A stretch of 64,000 nucleotides of DNA from Mojavia pulchra JT2-VF2 (GTDB lineage: Bacteria; Cyanobacteriota; Cyanobacteriia; Cyanobacteriales; Nostocaceae). Every line of letters begins with the position of its first letter. Within the stretch, counting starts at the first letter, position 1. Shown here piece after piece: positions 1 through 9,422 of this stretch. A program made the position numbers and the translations under genes. Below the pieces are notes generated by a model. The model saw nothing but the letters and a program-made list of their open reading frames with translations. It did no database searches and was not told where the DNA came from. The stretch covers positions 202,026 through 266,025 of the forward strand of contig JAHHHN010000004.1 in NCBI GenBank assembly GCA_019359325.1, given 5' to 3'.

Positions 1-798
1 ACTAGGCAAATTACCATAAGCTGGACGGATACCTGGAGAAAAATTCAATCGATAACGAGTTGCTATTTCTAGATTTGCTTGGGGGATAAGCTGATAAATC
101 CAATTACGTGCTGAAGGGTCAAATTTTTCTAAAGGATCTTCATTTTCTAGTGGTTTATCTTCTTTGATTAAATCAACTTTGAAGCCAATCCCCTGCTTTT
201 TACCTTCTGGAAGTAATTGTAAATGTTCTTGGGCTGAAGCTGTATCTAGCTCTACGTTGGATGTAAATTGTAGTTTAGGTTGCAAATCAATCGGTTGAGC
301 ATCAGCCTTCTCAATAGGATTTACACCAGGTAAATTTGTCAGCTTAATCAGTTCTGTATTGAAAGTCCAAGCTAAATCTTTATCTAAATGATGATTTTTT
401 AAATCTGTTAAACCTGCTTTTAGGGTAACCTTAAATCTTGTCGCTTGTGGCAATGCTTTATCAGCTTGAAATCCCACCATACGCGGTGTTAAAAAACGAA
501 ATCGGCCGGGTAAGGGTGGCAATAGTTCAAATTTTTGTAGCAAATTCTGCTGTTCTGGGCTGTCAAGACTTTCAACAGGAATTAAAGCTTCTTTAAATCG
601 GATGCGAATTTGATTGAGTGGTTTCGCATCGCCAATGGGACTAATTTGTTCAATCCAGTCTGGTAAATTTGGCGGTGTTAAAGGCGCAACCGTTGGTAGT
701 GGTTCTTTACCTGGGCTAATTCCAAAAAAATTACACCCTGTTATTCCTAACATAAGTGCTAGGGTAAGTATGAATTGAATAAAAATTTTAATAACCAT
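1..798 (-). CDS. Alpha-2-macroglobulin-like lipoprotein, N-terminal part (runs off window)
   Basis: The minus-strand frame is open from an ATG at 798 to the window edge, about 266 codons. The N-terminus has a hydrophobic signal ending in a lipobox (LGITGC, Cys about residue 22), so the product should be a lipid-anchored envelope protein. The following residues (Pro-rich linker, then an Ig-like region beginning IRIRFKEALIPVES) look like the N-terminal MG domains of bacterial alpha-2-macroglobulins, which trap proteases in the periplasm. In E. coli the homologue yfhM sits beside pbpC; here pbpC is the divergent neighbour, which supports the call. The thioester region, if present, lies outside the window, so the family assignment is an inference from the N-terminus and the neighbour. 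Confidence 0.7.
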   Translation of the reverse strand, partial: MVIKIFIQFILTLALMLGITGCNFFGISPGKEPLPTVAPLTPPNLPDWIEQISPIGDAKPLNQIRIRFKEALIPVESLDSPEQQNLLQKFELLPPLPGRFRFLTPRMVGFQADKALPQATRFKVTLKAGLTDLKNHHLDKDLAWTFNTELIKLTNLPGVNPIEKADAQPIDLQPKLQFTSNVELDTASAQEHLQLLPEGKKQGIGFKVDLIKEDKPLENEDPLEKFDPSARNWIYQLIPQANLEIATRYRLNFSPGIRPAYGNLPS

Positions 799-1145
799 GT
801 TTAATTAATAATTATGTAGGATAGGCAATGCCCATCTATGAAGTTTTCAAAACTCCAATAGATCTGCTATATAGTTATTTATATAGATAACTAATCTAAT
901 GTGTTTGTTCCTTAAAATTACTATAATTCTTAACTAAAACATTTACTTTTTTTAACGAACTGCCAAGAACGCCAAGGAGGAGAGTAAAGAGAAGATTTTA
1001 TCAGGTATTTAAATTTAGATAATACTAATTACCATCTCCAAATTTATTTTTATAGATGAGTTGTTAAGTGTTAAAAATATTTCCTGATTTAATTGCGATC
1101 GCTGCGTCAAAATTAAAGTAAGTTTGATGGGTAGAGGATTCGCTG
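799..1145. other. Divergent intergenic region, A2M / pbpC
   Basis: AT-rich spacer that should hold the promoters of both divergent genes. It contains a short copy of the dispersed 'aacgccaaggaggaga' type repeat near 967-985 and one HIP1 site near 1097. No terminator or ORF was recognised. Confidence 0.4.
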
Positions 1146-3488
1146 ATGAAACTAACTTCACGTTGGCTGATCCAAATTACGCAAAAAGTTTGGCGTTGGA
1201 TTAATCGCAGAAGAAAGCGCAAAGTTATTTTGGCTTTGCTGTTAATGTGCTTGACGGTGCGCTTAATGCCATATTTTGCGCCCGTTCATGCTACAGATAT
1301 TATGCAAAATCAGCTAGCGATGCAGTTTAGCGATCGCAATGGATTACCACTGGGAACTCTACTCACTCGTGACCAAGAGCATACAGCAGTAGTCCCATTA
1401 AATCAGGTTTCTCCCCAGTTTATTCATGCTATTTTAGCCGCCGAAGATGGTAGCTTCTATCATCATGGGGCGTTGGATATAAAAGCAGTAGTCCGCGCTA
1501 TCAAAGAAGCGATTCACGCTAAAAAGATTGTGTCTGGTGCTTCTACAATTACTATGCAGTTGGCGCGGATGTTAGATCCTGTTCCGCGTACTCTCTCAGG
1601 TAAACTGCGTGAGATTTGGTTATCTTGGCGGTTAGTTGCTGGGATGAACAAAGATGAAATACTTTCTGCATACATCAATCGCTTACCAATGGGGGGAAAT
1701 ATCTATGGTGTAGAAGCAGCAGCCCGTACTTATTTTTTTACACCAGCGAGTGATTTGAATCTTGCCCAAGCTAGTCTCCTCGCAGCTATCCCTAATAATC
1801 CCACTTACTTTGATCCATTAGAGCATTGGGAACGGTTGAAGAAACGCCAGAAATACGTTCTCAATCAGATGGTACAAGATGGCTACATAACTTCCTCATT
1901 AGCAGAACGCGCATATACCGAAAAGGTTGTGTTTCAGTCTCGCCAAAGAGGAATTATTGCTGCACCACACTTTTTATTTTGGTTAGCGACACAGCAAAGC
2001 GCTTCATCCCCAGAAGGAGAGGGACTAATCCGCACTACAATAAATCGACCTTTACAACAATTTGTTGAAGCACAAGTACAGCAGGTAATTTCTTCTCTCG
2101 CCGCTAATAATGTTCATGATGCGGCGGCTTTGGTGATTGACAATCACACTGGGGAAGTGTTGGCTTATGTCGGTTCACCCGATTACTTCAATGAAGCAAA
2201 ACTGGGACGCAATGACGGAGTTCAGGCGCTGCGTCAACCAGGATCTACCCTCAAGCCGTTTGTGTATGAGTTGGCTTTAGAAAAAGGTATAATTCGCCCG
2301 AATACAATTTTGGCAGATGTACCTGCCCACTACGCGATTCCTGGTGCAAAACTTTATAGTCCTACAGATTATACCCAAACCTTTCTGGGGCCTGTGCGAG
2401 TGCGGGTGGCTTTGGCAAATTCCCTTAATGTACCGGCTGTTAGGGTTTTAGAGAAGGTAGGTGTGCCAACTTTCCTAGAACATCTGCATCAATTGGGTTT
2501 TGAACACCTCAATCAAACCCCAGAATATTATGGTTTGGGTTTAACTCTCGGTAGTGGCGAAGTCAGCCTCTGGGAATTAGCGAGGGCTTATGTCACTATG
2601 GCAAAAATGGGAGAAGCCGCACAACTGCTAACTACAATTTCCCAATCCCCAATCCCTAATCCCCTATCCCCAATCCCCAATCCTACAACATGGCAATTAA
2701 TCACCGATATGTTGAGCGATCGCCATGCCCGTGCTACAGCTTTTGGTGTAGACTCGGTGTTAAATTTACCCTTCCCAGCCGCTGTTAAAACTGGTACTTC
2801 CTCTAATTTTCGTGATACTTGGACGGTAGGCTTCACTACCGATTACACAGTAGCTACCTGGGTGGGCAATTTCAATGGCGAACCGATGCGACAGGTATCA
2901 GGCGTTACAGGGGCTGCGCCTTTGTGGAATCGGATAATGTTACATCTGCATGAACATCAAGAACCAGTAAGTTTTGCGCCTCCTACAGGTTTAGTGCAGT
3001 TACCCATCTGTGCCATTTCTGGGTTAAAACCAACATCAGATTGTACTTCCGTGGTACAGGAATATTTTTATCCAGAAGACAAAATTGCTTACGAAAGTCA
3101 GAAGCAAGAAAATTTGCCGCCAGAGTATGACGAGTGGTTAGCCAGACAGCAACAATCGAATTTAAATCCTAGTAATCTAAGAATTTTATCTCCTCATAAT
3201 GGTGATTTATTTTTGTTGTACCCAGGTGAACAAGCCAAGCAAAAATTAGAATTTAAACTAACAGGGACAGCAACTAAACCTGTGGAATGGTGGCTAAATG
3301 GTGAAAAACTAGCTACAGAATCAGCCAATTCTTTATTTTGGCCCTTGCGCCCTGGTAACTGGACTTTGGAAGCCAGAAGTGGTGCAATGAGCGACAAGGT
3401 AAGTTTTCAAGTACAGTTAGCTACTATAAAACCCACACGTCGGGGCTTCTCTGTTGTGAATTCTCACCTAAATAATAACCGTCATTAA
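1146..3488 (+). CDS. pbpC: Penicillin-binding protein 1C (bifunctional peptidoglycan synthase)
   Basis: Class A PBP of 780 residues. After a cytoplasmic basic stretch and one membrane anchor (about 25-45) comes a GT51 transglycosylase domain with the catalytic EDGSFYHHG motif (Glu100), a GASTITMQ motif, and INRLPMGGNIYG. The transpeptidase domain has STLK (Ser367), a SLN motif, and KTGTS (Lys548). The C-terminus (about 690-765) resembles the BiPBP_C domain typical of PBP1C. It builds and cross-links glycan strands at the outer face of the inner membrane. Odd feature: around residues 499-514 a proline-rich insertion (SQSPIPNPLSPIPNP) is encoded by CCCCAATC-type short tandem repeats. The divergent A2M gene matches the pbpC-yfhM pairing known in proteobacteria. 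Confidence 0.93.
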   Translation: MKLTSRWLIQITQKVWRWINRRRKRKVILALLLMCLTVRLMPYFAPVHATDIMQNQLAMQFSDRNGLPLGTLLTRDQEHTAVVPLNQVSPQFIHAILAAEDGSFYHHGALDIKAVVRAIKEAIHAKKIVSGASTITMQLARMLDPVPRTLSGKLREIWLSWRLVAGMNKDEILSAYINRLPMGGNIYGVEAAARTYFFTPASDLNLAQASLLAAIPNNPTYFDPLEHWERLKKRQKYVLNQMVQDGYITSSLAERAYTEKVVFQSRQRGIIAAPHFLFWLATQQSASSPEGEGLIRTTINRPLQQFVEAQVQQVISSLAANNVHDAAALVIDNHTGEVLAYVGSPDYFNEAKLGRNDGVQALRQPGSTLKPFVYELALEKGIIRPNTILADVPAHYAIPGAKLYSPTDYTQTFLGPVRVRVALANSLNVPAVRVLEKVGVPTFLEHLHQLGFEHLNQTPEYYGLGLTLGSGEVSLWELARAYVTMAKMGEAAQLLTTISQSPIPNPLSPIPNPTTWQLITDMLSDRHARATAFGVDSVLNLPFPAAVKTGTSSNFRDTWTVGFTTDYTVATWVGNFNGEPMRQVSGVTGAAPLWNRIMLHLHEHQEPVSFAPPTGLVQLPICAISGLKPTSDCTSVVQEYFYPEDKIAYESQKQENLPPEYDEWLARQQQSNLNPSNLRILSPHNGDLFLLYPGEQAKQKLEFKLTGTATKPVEWWLNGEKLATESANSLFWPLRPGNWTLEARSGAMSDKVSFQVQLATIKPTRRGFSVVNSHLNNNRH
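2636..2692 (+). repeat. CCCCAAT-type short tandem repeat inside pbpC
   Basis: A run of 7-8 bp units of the type 'ccaatcc' lies inside pbpC and stays in frame, adding a Pro/Asn/Ser-rich stretch between the SLN and KTG motifs. The same repeat type is otherwise intergenic in this window (for example 15540-15570, 17283-17310 and 61480-61550). Confidence 0.75.
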
Positions 3489-3677
3489 TCAAGTTAATAA
3501 CAAGATGTATAACTTTATAAATGTGGCATGACCATCATTTAGCTATTTCTAATAAGTTAAGCGATCGCCATGTTAGTATAATCACCTAAAAAAACAATAT
3601 ACTTCTTCCGAAACTTGCCTTTTAGAAATTGTTGATTTAAATTAGACCTCAGTTTTTCATCAAAAATTTACTTACTA

Positions 3678-3842
3678 ATGAAAACCACACAGACTAGTTC
3701 CACTACACAAGAGAAAATATCCACAAAGAAAAGGCAACAGTCTTTTCCCAGGACTGATATTGGTACACCTAAAGTACCACTCCGTAAATATAAGGCAAAG
3801 CAGGAGCATGAGTTACTTAGCGACTGGGAACACGCCAGTTAA
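3678..3842 (+). CDS. Small conserved-looking hypothetical protein (54 aa)
   Basis: ATG at 3678 to TAA at 3840-3842 gives 54 residues, starting MKTTQTSSTTQEKISTKKRQ and ending LLSDWEHAS. The N-terminal half is Ser/Thr/Lys-rich; the second half carries FPRTDIGTPKVPLRKYKAKQ and an acidic, aromatic end. No membrane segment. It stands alone between pbpC and the Rrf2 gene. Composition looks more protein-like than the surrounding AT-rich spacer, but no function can be assigned and coding status is not proven. Confidence 0.45.
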   Translation: MKTTQTSSTTQEKISTKKRQQSFPRTDIGTPKVPLRKYKAKQEHELLSDWEHAS

Positions 3843-4260
3843 TTTACTGCTGACAGTTCCACTTAAATAATTGAGATAGATTTGTCAGACTAAATTGTTT
3901 TGTTTCTCATTTTGAACAAAACGAATAATTTTCTCAAATGCTTGGCTATACTGGGTTTAGCTCAACAAAAATATGGTAACGCGTAAAGCGTGGAACAGTG
4001 GCATCAAAGCTAGCTACATAACAAACAGTGTCCTAGTAAAATACATACTAAAGGCGAGGATTTTACTTGGGTAAACTTGTTTAATCCCTTTTATTTATCA
4101 AATTAAGAACTAAAAATATTTGCTTCTATCGTTGATAGTCTCTAAACTTAGATCAGGTATTTAACCAAAACTTGAGTGTCAAGTTTCGTTAAGCACAAGC
4201 TGAAGAAAAAATCAACAGCACGTGTACATATTTTCGGTATAAATCTAACATATAAAGTCT
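3843..4260. other. Intergenic region before Rrf2 regulator
   Basis: AT-rich, about 420 bases. No ORF, hairpin terminator or repeat family was recognised. It probably contains the promoter of the Rrf2 gene, which may be autoregulated as is usual for the family. Confidence 0.3.
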
Positions 4261-4698
4261 GTGGAACTCTCTAACAAATCTGAATATGCACTTCTAGCAC
4301 TGTTAGAGTTGGCAACTTGTTATCCAAGTGGCGAATCTCTACAGATCCGACAGATGGCAGTGTTGCAAGATATCCCGAACCGATATTTGGAACAACTACT
4401 AGCGACCTTGAGGCGTCAAGGTTTGATTAAAAGTATACGTGGAGCCAAAGGTGGCTATGTTTTGGCAAGAGATCCTCGCAAAATTACATTGCTGGAAGCG
4501 TGGACTTGTATGGAAGGGACAGAGGCTGCTGTGTCTGCTTCTGAGCAAAATTCTAAATCATTAGAAAGTCAAATAATTGAAGAAATCTGGCAAGAAGCAC
4601 GTCAGGCGGCTAACTCTGTTTTAGAAAAATATACACTGCAAGACCTTTGCGATCGGCGAGGTCAGCAAAAACAAAGAGAATTGATGTACTACATCTAA
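4261..4698 (+). CDS. Rrf2-family transcriptional regulator
   Basis: 145 residues with the Rrf2 winged-helix signature MELSNKSEYALLALLELA at the N-terminus and the wing motif RGAKGGYVLARDP (about 59-71). The start is a GTG directly at the conserved first residue; no strong Shine-Dalgarno is visible. Rrf2 proteins such as IscR, NsrR and CymR sense Fe-S status, NO or cysteine supply. The three-cysteine Fe-S cluster motif of IscR is missing; only single cysteines occur near residues 83 and 134, so it is more like the cluster-free CymR/cysteine type. Targets cannot be told from context: the next gene is convergent. Confidence 0.85.
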   Translation: MELSNKSEYALLALLELATCYPSGESLQIRQMAVLQDIPNRYLEQLLATLRRQGLIKSIRGAKGGYVLARDPRKITLLEAWTCMEGTEAAVSASEQNSKSLESQIIEEIWQEARQAANSVLEKYTLQDLCDRRGQQKQRELMYYI

Positions 4699-4726
4699 CG
4701 AAGATTTTGTTAACTCTATTGAAAAT

Positions 4727-6277
4727 TTAACAGACTTCACCAAAACCTCCTCCTCCAGGAGTTTCTATCACAAAAACATCCCCAGGTTGCATCTCTACTG
4801 TTGCTGTGCTGTCTAAATTTTCTTGGGTTCCATCCTGACGTTGTATCCAGTTGCGTCCTACTAGTCCCGCTTCTCCACCATTTAATCCAAAGGGAGGGAT
4901 ACAGCGATGATTAGAAAGAATATTAGCTGTCATAGGTTCAAGAAATTTGATGCGGCGAATCACTCCATTACCGCCTGAATATTTTCCTTTACCACCGCTA
5001 TCGGGATGTAAACTAAAGCTTTCTACCAAGACAGGATAGCGGGTTTCTAAAACTTCTGGGTCGGTCAAGCGGGAGTTAGTCATATGGGTGTGGACTGCAT
5101 CAGTACCATCAAAGTCAGCCCCTGCTCCAGAACCACCGCAAATAGTTTCATAATATTGATAACGCTGATTACCAAAAGTAAAATTATTCATCGTTCCCTG
5201 AGAAGCTGCGATCGCACCCAATGCACCATATAAAGCATCGACAATAGTTTGGGAAGTCTCTACATTACCCGCTACTACTGCTGCTGGATAAGTTGGATTG
5301 AGCATACAGCCTTCAGGAATGATAATTTCTAAAGGTTTAAGACAGCCAGCATTGAGGGGAATACTATCATTAACCAGAGTACGGAAAACATATAAGACTG
5401 CTGCTTGAGTGACTGCTTTAGGAGCATTGAAGTTACTATTTAGTTGTCCAGATGTGCCAGTAAAATCAATGGAAGCGCTACGATTTTCTCGATTAATTGT
5501 TACTTTAACTTGAATTCGTGCCCCGTTATCCATTTCATAAATAAATGAGCCATCCCTGAGAAGATTGATCGCCCGTCTGACTGCTTCCTCAGCATTGCCT
5601 TGCACAAATCTCATGTAAGCTTGAACAGTCTCAAGCCCGTATTGAGAAACCATTTTACGAAGTTCCTGGACTCCTCTTTCGTTGGCGGCAATTTGGGCTT
5701 TAAAATCAGCTATATTTTGGTCAGGGTTACGGGCTGGATAGGAATGATTTAAAAGTAAATTTCGTACTTGATTTTCCCGAAAATATCCTGCTTCAACCAA
5801 GAGAAAATTATCAAAGATAATTCCTTCTTCTTCTACTGTAGTACTATGGGGCGGCATTGAACCGGGAGTAATACCACCAATATCAGCTTGATGCCCGCGA
5901 GAAGCAACATAAAAAATAATTTGTTTTCTATCCTCATCAAAAACAGGCGTAATTGCAGTTACATCAGGAAGATGTGTCCCACCGTTATAGGGATTATTAG
6001 ATAAATACACATTTTCTGCTTTTAAAGTGTTGCCTTTATCTTTAATTAAACTGCGGACACTTTCACTCATTGAGCCTAAATGTACGGGAATGTGGGGGGC
6101 ATTAGCAACTAATAATCCAGAAGAACCAAAAATAGCGCAGGAGAAATCTAAACGTTCTTTAATATTTACCGATGCAGCCGTATTTTGCAGAACAATCCCC
6201 ATTTGTTCAGCGATAAATTGATAAAGGTTTTTGAATATTTCTAAGCGGACGGGATCGGGTTGAGATGTTTTACACAT
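4727..6277 (-). CDS. hyuB: Hydantoinase B / 5-oxoprolinase beta-type subunit
   Basis: 516 residues matching the HyuB family: SCAIFGSSGLLVANAPHIPVHLG near the N-terminus, NNPYNGGTHLPDVT, SRGHQADIGGITPGSMPP (the conserved GHxxDIGG), and a glycine-rich C-terminus ETPGGGGFGE. With HyuA (7016-9115) it would form an ATP-dependent hydantoinase/5-oxoprolinase-type amidohydrolase that opens cyclic imides or lactams. Gene order on the minus strand is hyuA, phosphatase, hyuB, which suggests one transcript. The exact substrate (5-oxoproline, N-methylhydantoin or another) cannot be read from sequence. A HIP1 site near 5212 suggests long residence in the genome. Confidence 0.9.
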   Translation of the reverse strand: MCKTSQPDPVRLEIFKNLYQFIAEQMGIVLQNTAASVNIKERLDFSCAIFGSSGLLVANAPHIPVHLGSMSESVRSLIKDKGNTLKAENVYLSNNPYNGGTHLPDVTAITPVFDEDRKQIIFYVASRGHQADIGGITPGSMPPHSTTVEEEGIIFDNFLLVEAGYFRENQVRNLLLNHSYPARNPDQNIADFKAQIAANERGVQELRKMVSQYGLETVQAYMRFVQGNAEEAVRRAINLLRDGSFIYEMDNGARIQVKVTINRENRSASIDFTGTSGQLNSNFNAPKAVTQAAVLYVFRTLVNDSIPLNAGCLKPLEIIIPEGCMLNPTYPAAVVAGNVETSQTIVDALYGALGAIAASQGTMNNFTFGNQRYQYYETICGGSGAGADFDGTDAVHTHMTNSRLTDPEVLETRYPVLVESFSLHPDSGGKGKYSGGNGVIRRIKFLEPMTANILSNHRCIPPFGLNGGEAGLVGRNWIQRQDGTQENLDSTATVEMQPGDVFVIETPGGGGFGEVC

Positions 6278-6419
6278 ATTTGCTTCCTATTTATAATAAT
6301 TTCCAACGTATAGAGAACAGTAAAAAACTAAGATAGATTATAATATTTATTAGCGATCGCAGAGACTGAAAATTTAATTATTAATGTTGGGTTGCATTCT
6401 GTTATAACTAAGTAATAGG

Positions 6420-6965
6420 CTAAATTAAAGTTTTTCCATAATGACGGCAATCATCTAAAAGTGTATTTAGTTCTGCAATAACTTTCCAAGGATTTCGACC
6501 TTTTAGTCCAGCAAAAATTGCTGCTTCATAGGGATTTTTCCCAGTTCGTCTAACTGCTGATATCGCTGCTTGGTTGGAGAGTCTGCGTCCACTAACTAAC
6601 CAAGCTGCTAAGATATGCCCTGTGCGTCCAACCCCGCCGGAACATTGAACCACTACTTTTTCGTTTCGTTGATTTGCAACTACCAAGAACGGCAAAATTT
6701 GCTGGGTTAGGGTTTCATAATCAGCAAATTGAAAATCCTCAATTGGTGTCCAACAAACCTCATCCATTCCAAATTTCTGCCTGTAAACTCCAAGCAAATC
6801 TGAATAACGATTGAGCTGAGTATAGGAAAGTAAACAGCAAACACGCTTAATGTCTTGACTCTGCATAAACTCAATCCACTGGTTGACCTTCTCGCTACTG
6901 TATCCAGGTCTTGCAGAACCAAACACAATCGCTTCACTTTCCCACGCTGGAGCAAATTTGTACAT
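6420..6965 (-). CDS. Cysteine-based protein phosphatase (PTP/DSP superfamily)
   Basis: 181 residues with a full CX5R P-loop, CSGGVGRTG (nucleophile Cys108, Arg114), and an upstream acidic loop IEDFQFAD (Asp77 as candidate general acid). Such enzymes dephosphorylate phosphotyrosine/serine or small phosphorylated molecules. It lies between hyuA and hyuB on the same strand: the gap to the hyuA stop is about 50 bases and to the hyuB start about 140 bases. This placement suggests co-expression with the hydantoinase pair; a functional link is inference. No signal peptide, so cytoplasmic. Confidence 0.82.
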   Translation of the reverse strand: MYKFAPAWESEAIVFGSARPGYSSEKVNQWIEFMQSQDIKRVCCLLSYTQLNRYSDLLGVYRQKFGMDEVCWTPIEDFQFADYETLTQQILPFLVVANQRNEKVVVQCSGGVGRTGHILAAWLVSGRRLSNQAAISAVRRTGKNPYEAAIFAGLKGRNPWKVIAELNTLLDDCRHYGKTLI

Positions 6966-7015
6966 ACTGCTATTATCAAAATCATTTAAGGCTTAATTTA
7001 AATATGACGTTCCAG

Positions 7016-9115
7016 TCATAAATGCTGCAAAACTAAATGATTGCGTTCAGTTAATATTACTTTCCAGTTAGGTTCAACTACAATTGTGCTAATTTTTTCA
7101 ACGATAATTGCAGGGCCATTAATATTATCTTCTGGTTGTAAATCTTCTCGCCGATAAACAGGTGTATCATGCCAGCGATCGCCAGTAAACATCCTGACTA
7201 TTTCTACAGACACCGGAAGTTCATCATTGGCACGAGTACGAGTAATTAAAGATTCTTCAGGAGTATCCATTTTCTGAATTACTTCCACTGAAGCTGATTC
7301 AACAATTAAGTTTTTTTCTGCTTGAATAAATCCATAGCGTGATTTATGTTCAACTTCAAATTTTTGTCGCATTCCTACCACATCATCGGCAAAATCAACA
7401 TTTAACGTAGAGTTAGTTCCGTCGTATTTTAAATTAACTTTTCGCGCTATTTCCTCTTTGCTATTATCGTTATAGCTACTTAGTTGATTTCTTGCTTGAG
7501 TTTCTAATCTTTCCATTAACTGTTGTAATTGCGGAATTAATGCTTGAGTTAAAGGCTGTTCTACTCCCCCTTCTCGAATTGCCCTAACATCAGCTAATCC
7601 CATACCATAAGCAGAAAGAACTCCAGCATAAGGATGCAAAAATATCTTTTTTATCCCCAAAGTATCGGCAATTAAACAAGCAACTTGTCCTCCGGCGCCG
7701 CCAAAACAACAAAGAACATATTGTGTGACATCGTAACCTCGTTGTAGACTTATTTTTTTGATCGCGTTTGCCATATTTTCTACTGCGATCGCCATAAATC
7801 CGGCAGCTACTTGTTCGGGAGTACGTATGTTTTTTGTAATAGATGCAATATCTTTGGCTAATCGCGTAAATCGCCGGAGAACAACATCTTTATCTAAAGG
7901 TAAGTTGCCATTAGTTCCAAATACAGGCGGAAAATATTGGGGATGAATTTTGCCTAACATCACATTGGCATCTGTAACTGCTAACGGCCCGCCACGTCGG
8001 TAACAAGCAGGCCCAGGATTTGATCCAGCAGATTCCGGGCCAACACGATAACTAGAACCATCAAAAAACAGAATTGAACCGCCACCGGCAGCAATAGTAT
8101 TAATTGCTAATACAGGAACTCGCATCCTCGCCCCAGCAATCTCAGAATCTAATTGTCGTTCATACTCTCCTTTAAAGTGGGCGACATCTGTGCTTGTTCC
8201 ACCCATATCAAAAGTAATTACTAACTCAAACCCTGCTCTTTTACTAGTTTGTACTGCACCAACAATACCCCCAGCCGGGCCACTCAAAATACTATCTTTG
8301 CCTTGGAATTGTTCTGCATCAGTTAACCCGCCATCAGATTTCATAAACATTAATCTGACTCCAGGTAACTGACTAGCTACTTGGTTAACATAACGACGCA
8401 AAATAGGAGTTAAATAAGCATCTACAACTGTTGTATCTCCGCGGCTAACCAATTTCATCAAAGGGCTAACTTGATGGGATATTGATATCTGCGTAAATCC
8501 AATTTCTTGGGCAAGTTGGGCTACTTGTTCTTCATGGTTAGGGTAGCGATCGCTGTGCATGAAAACAATAGCACAACTACGAATTCCTGTATCGTAAACT
8601 GCTTGTAAGTCTTGTTTGACTTGTTCAAGATTTACAGGAGTTAATTCCTGACCATGAGCATCATAGCGTTCCTCAATTTCAATAACTCGTTCATAAAGCA
8701 TGGTTGGTAAAACAATATGACGAGCAAATATGTCAGGACGATTTTGATAGCCAATTCGCAAAGCGTCTTTAAACCCCTTGGTAATTAAAAGAACGACGCG
8801 ATCGCCTTTTCTTTCTAACAGCGCATTTGTTGCTACCGTCGTTCCCATTTTTACCACTTCTACTGCTGCTGTTGAAATGGGTTCATTGTTTGAAAGCCCT
8901 ATGATATCTCGAATACCTTGAATAGCTGTATCTTGATATTGTTCGGGATTTTCTGAAAGTAATTTGTAAACTATAATCCATTGCTCTTGAGGAAGAGGAA
9001 CAATTAAAAAACGTTCAGGATGTCTTGAGAGCCTATCTACGATTGCCTGATTATCAGTAACAATAATAAGGTCTGTGAATGTACCACCCCGGTCAACAAA
9101 AACTCTCAACATCAC
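7016..9115 (-). CDS. hyuA: Hydantoinase A / 5-oxoprolinase alpha-type subunit
   Basis: 699 residues of the HyuA family. ASKHA-type ATPase motifs are visible: RGGTFTDLI near residues 9-17 and ITFDMGGTSTDVAHF in the middle, plus GGSILFFDG, VGPESAGSNPGPACY and CCFGGAGGQ. It would supply the ATP-dependent half of the HyuA/HyuB enzyme. Compared with typical HyuA it has an N-terminal stretch (VDRLSRHPERFLIVPLPQEQ) like that of long cyanobacterial and eukaryotic 5-oxoprolinases, where A and B are fused. Here the halves are split by a phosphatase gene. Multiple HIP1 sites are present (near 8548 and 7790). Confidence 0.9.
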   Translation of the reverse strand: MMLRVFVDRGGTFTDLIIVTDNQAIVDRLSRHPERFLIVPLPQEQWIIVYKLLSENPEQYQDTAIQGIRDIIGLSNNEPISTAAVEVVKMGTTVATNALLERKGDRVVLLITKGFKDALRIGYQNRPDIFARHIVLPTMLYERVIEIEERYDAHGQELTPVNLEQVKQDLQAVYDTGIRSCAIVFMHSDRYPNHEEQVAQLAQEIGFTQISISHQVSPLMKLVSRGDTTVVDAYLTPILRRYVNQVASQLPGVRLMFMKSDGGLTDAEQFQGKDSILSGPAGGIVGAVQTSKRAGFELVITFDMGGTSTDVAHFKGEYERQLDSEIAGARMRVPVLAINTIAAGGGSILFFDGSSYRVGPESAGSNPGPACYRRGGPLAVTDANVMLGKIHPQYFPPVFGTNGNLPLDKDVVLRRFTRLAKDIASITKNIRTPEQVAAGFMAIAVENMANAIKKISLQRGYDVTQYVLCCFGGAGGQVACLIADTLGIKKIFLHPYAGVLSAYGMGLADVRAIREGGVEQPLTQALIPQLQQLMERLETQARNQLSSYNDNSKEEIARKVNLKYDGTNSTLNVDFADDVVGMRQKFEVEHKSRYGFIQAEKNLIVESASVEVIQKMDTPEESLITRTRANDELPVSVEIVRMFTGDRWHDTPVYRREDLQPEDNINGPAIIVEKISTIVVEPNWKVILTERNHLVLQHL

Positions 9116-9422
9116 TACTATCCCCTCAATCGTCTAGCCTGTTAGGGAACTCCAAAAAATAAATTATCGAATTCCTCCCTGCAAGCAACACTTTTATCAG
9201 ATTCTTTTCCCTTGCTTCCCCAGCCTGCCTCAACAGATAAATTACCTTAACTCAACCGTATTGTCTTATGGATGGGGATTCAAACCCCACAAAAACTGAA
9301 AATCGCATTAATATATTAAGTAATGTAACAATATTGCCGTCAAAACGTTTTGCCGTCTTGACAAGCAACAGAAGAGCCGATAACGTAATATACATACCCG
9401 GGTAAGGCCGCCAAAAAGTTAT
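9116..9422. other. Divergent intergenic region, hyuA / RHH gene
   Basis: About 300 bases between divergent genes, expected to carry both promoters. No repeat, terminator or ORF with protein-like composition was recognised. Confidence 0.3.

Noticed and set aside
2588..2836. Minus-strand frame within pbpC
   Set aside because: Shadow of the pbpC frame and its repeat insertion.
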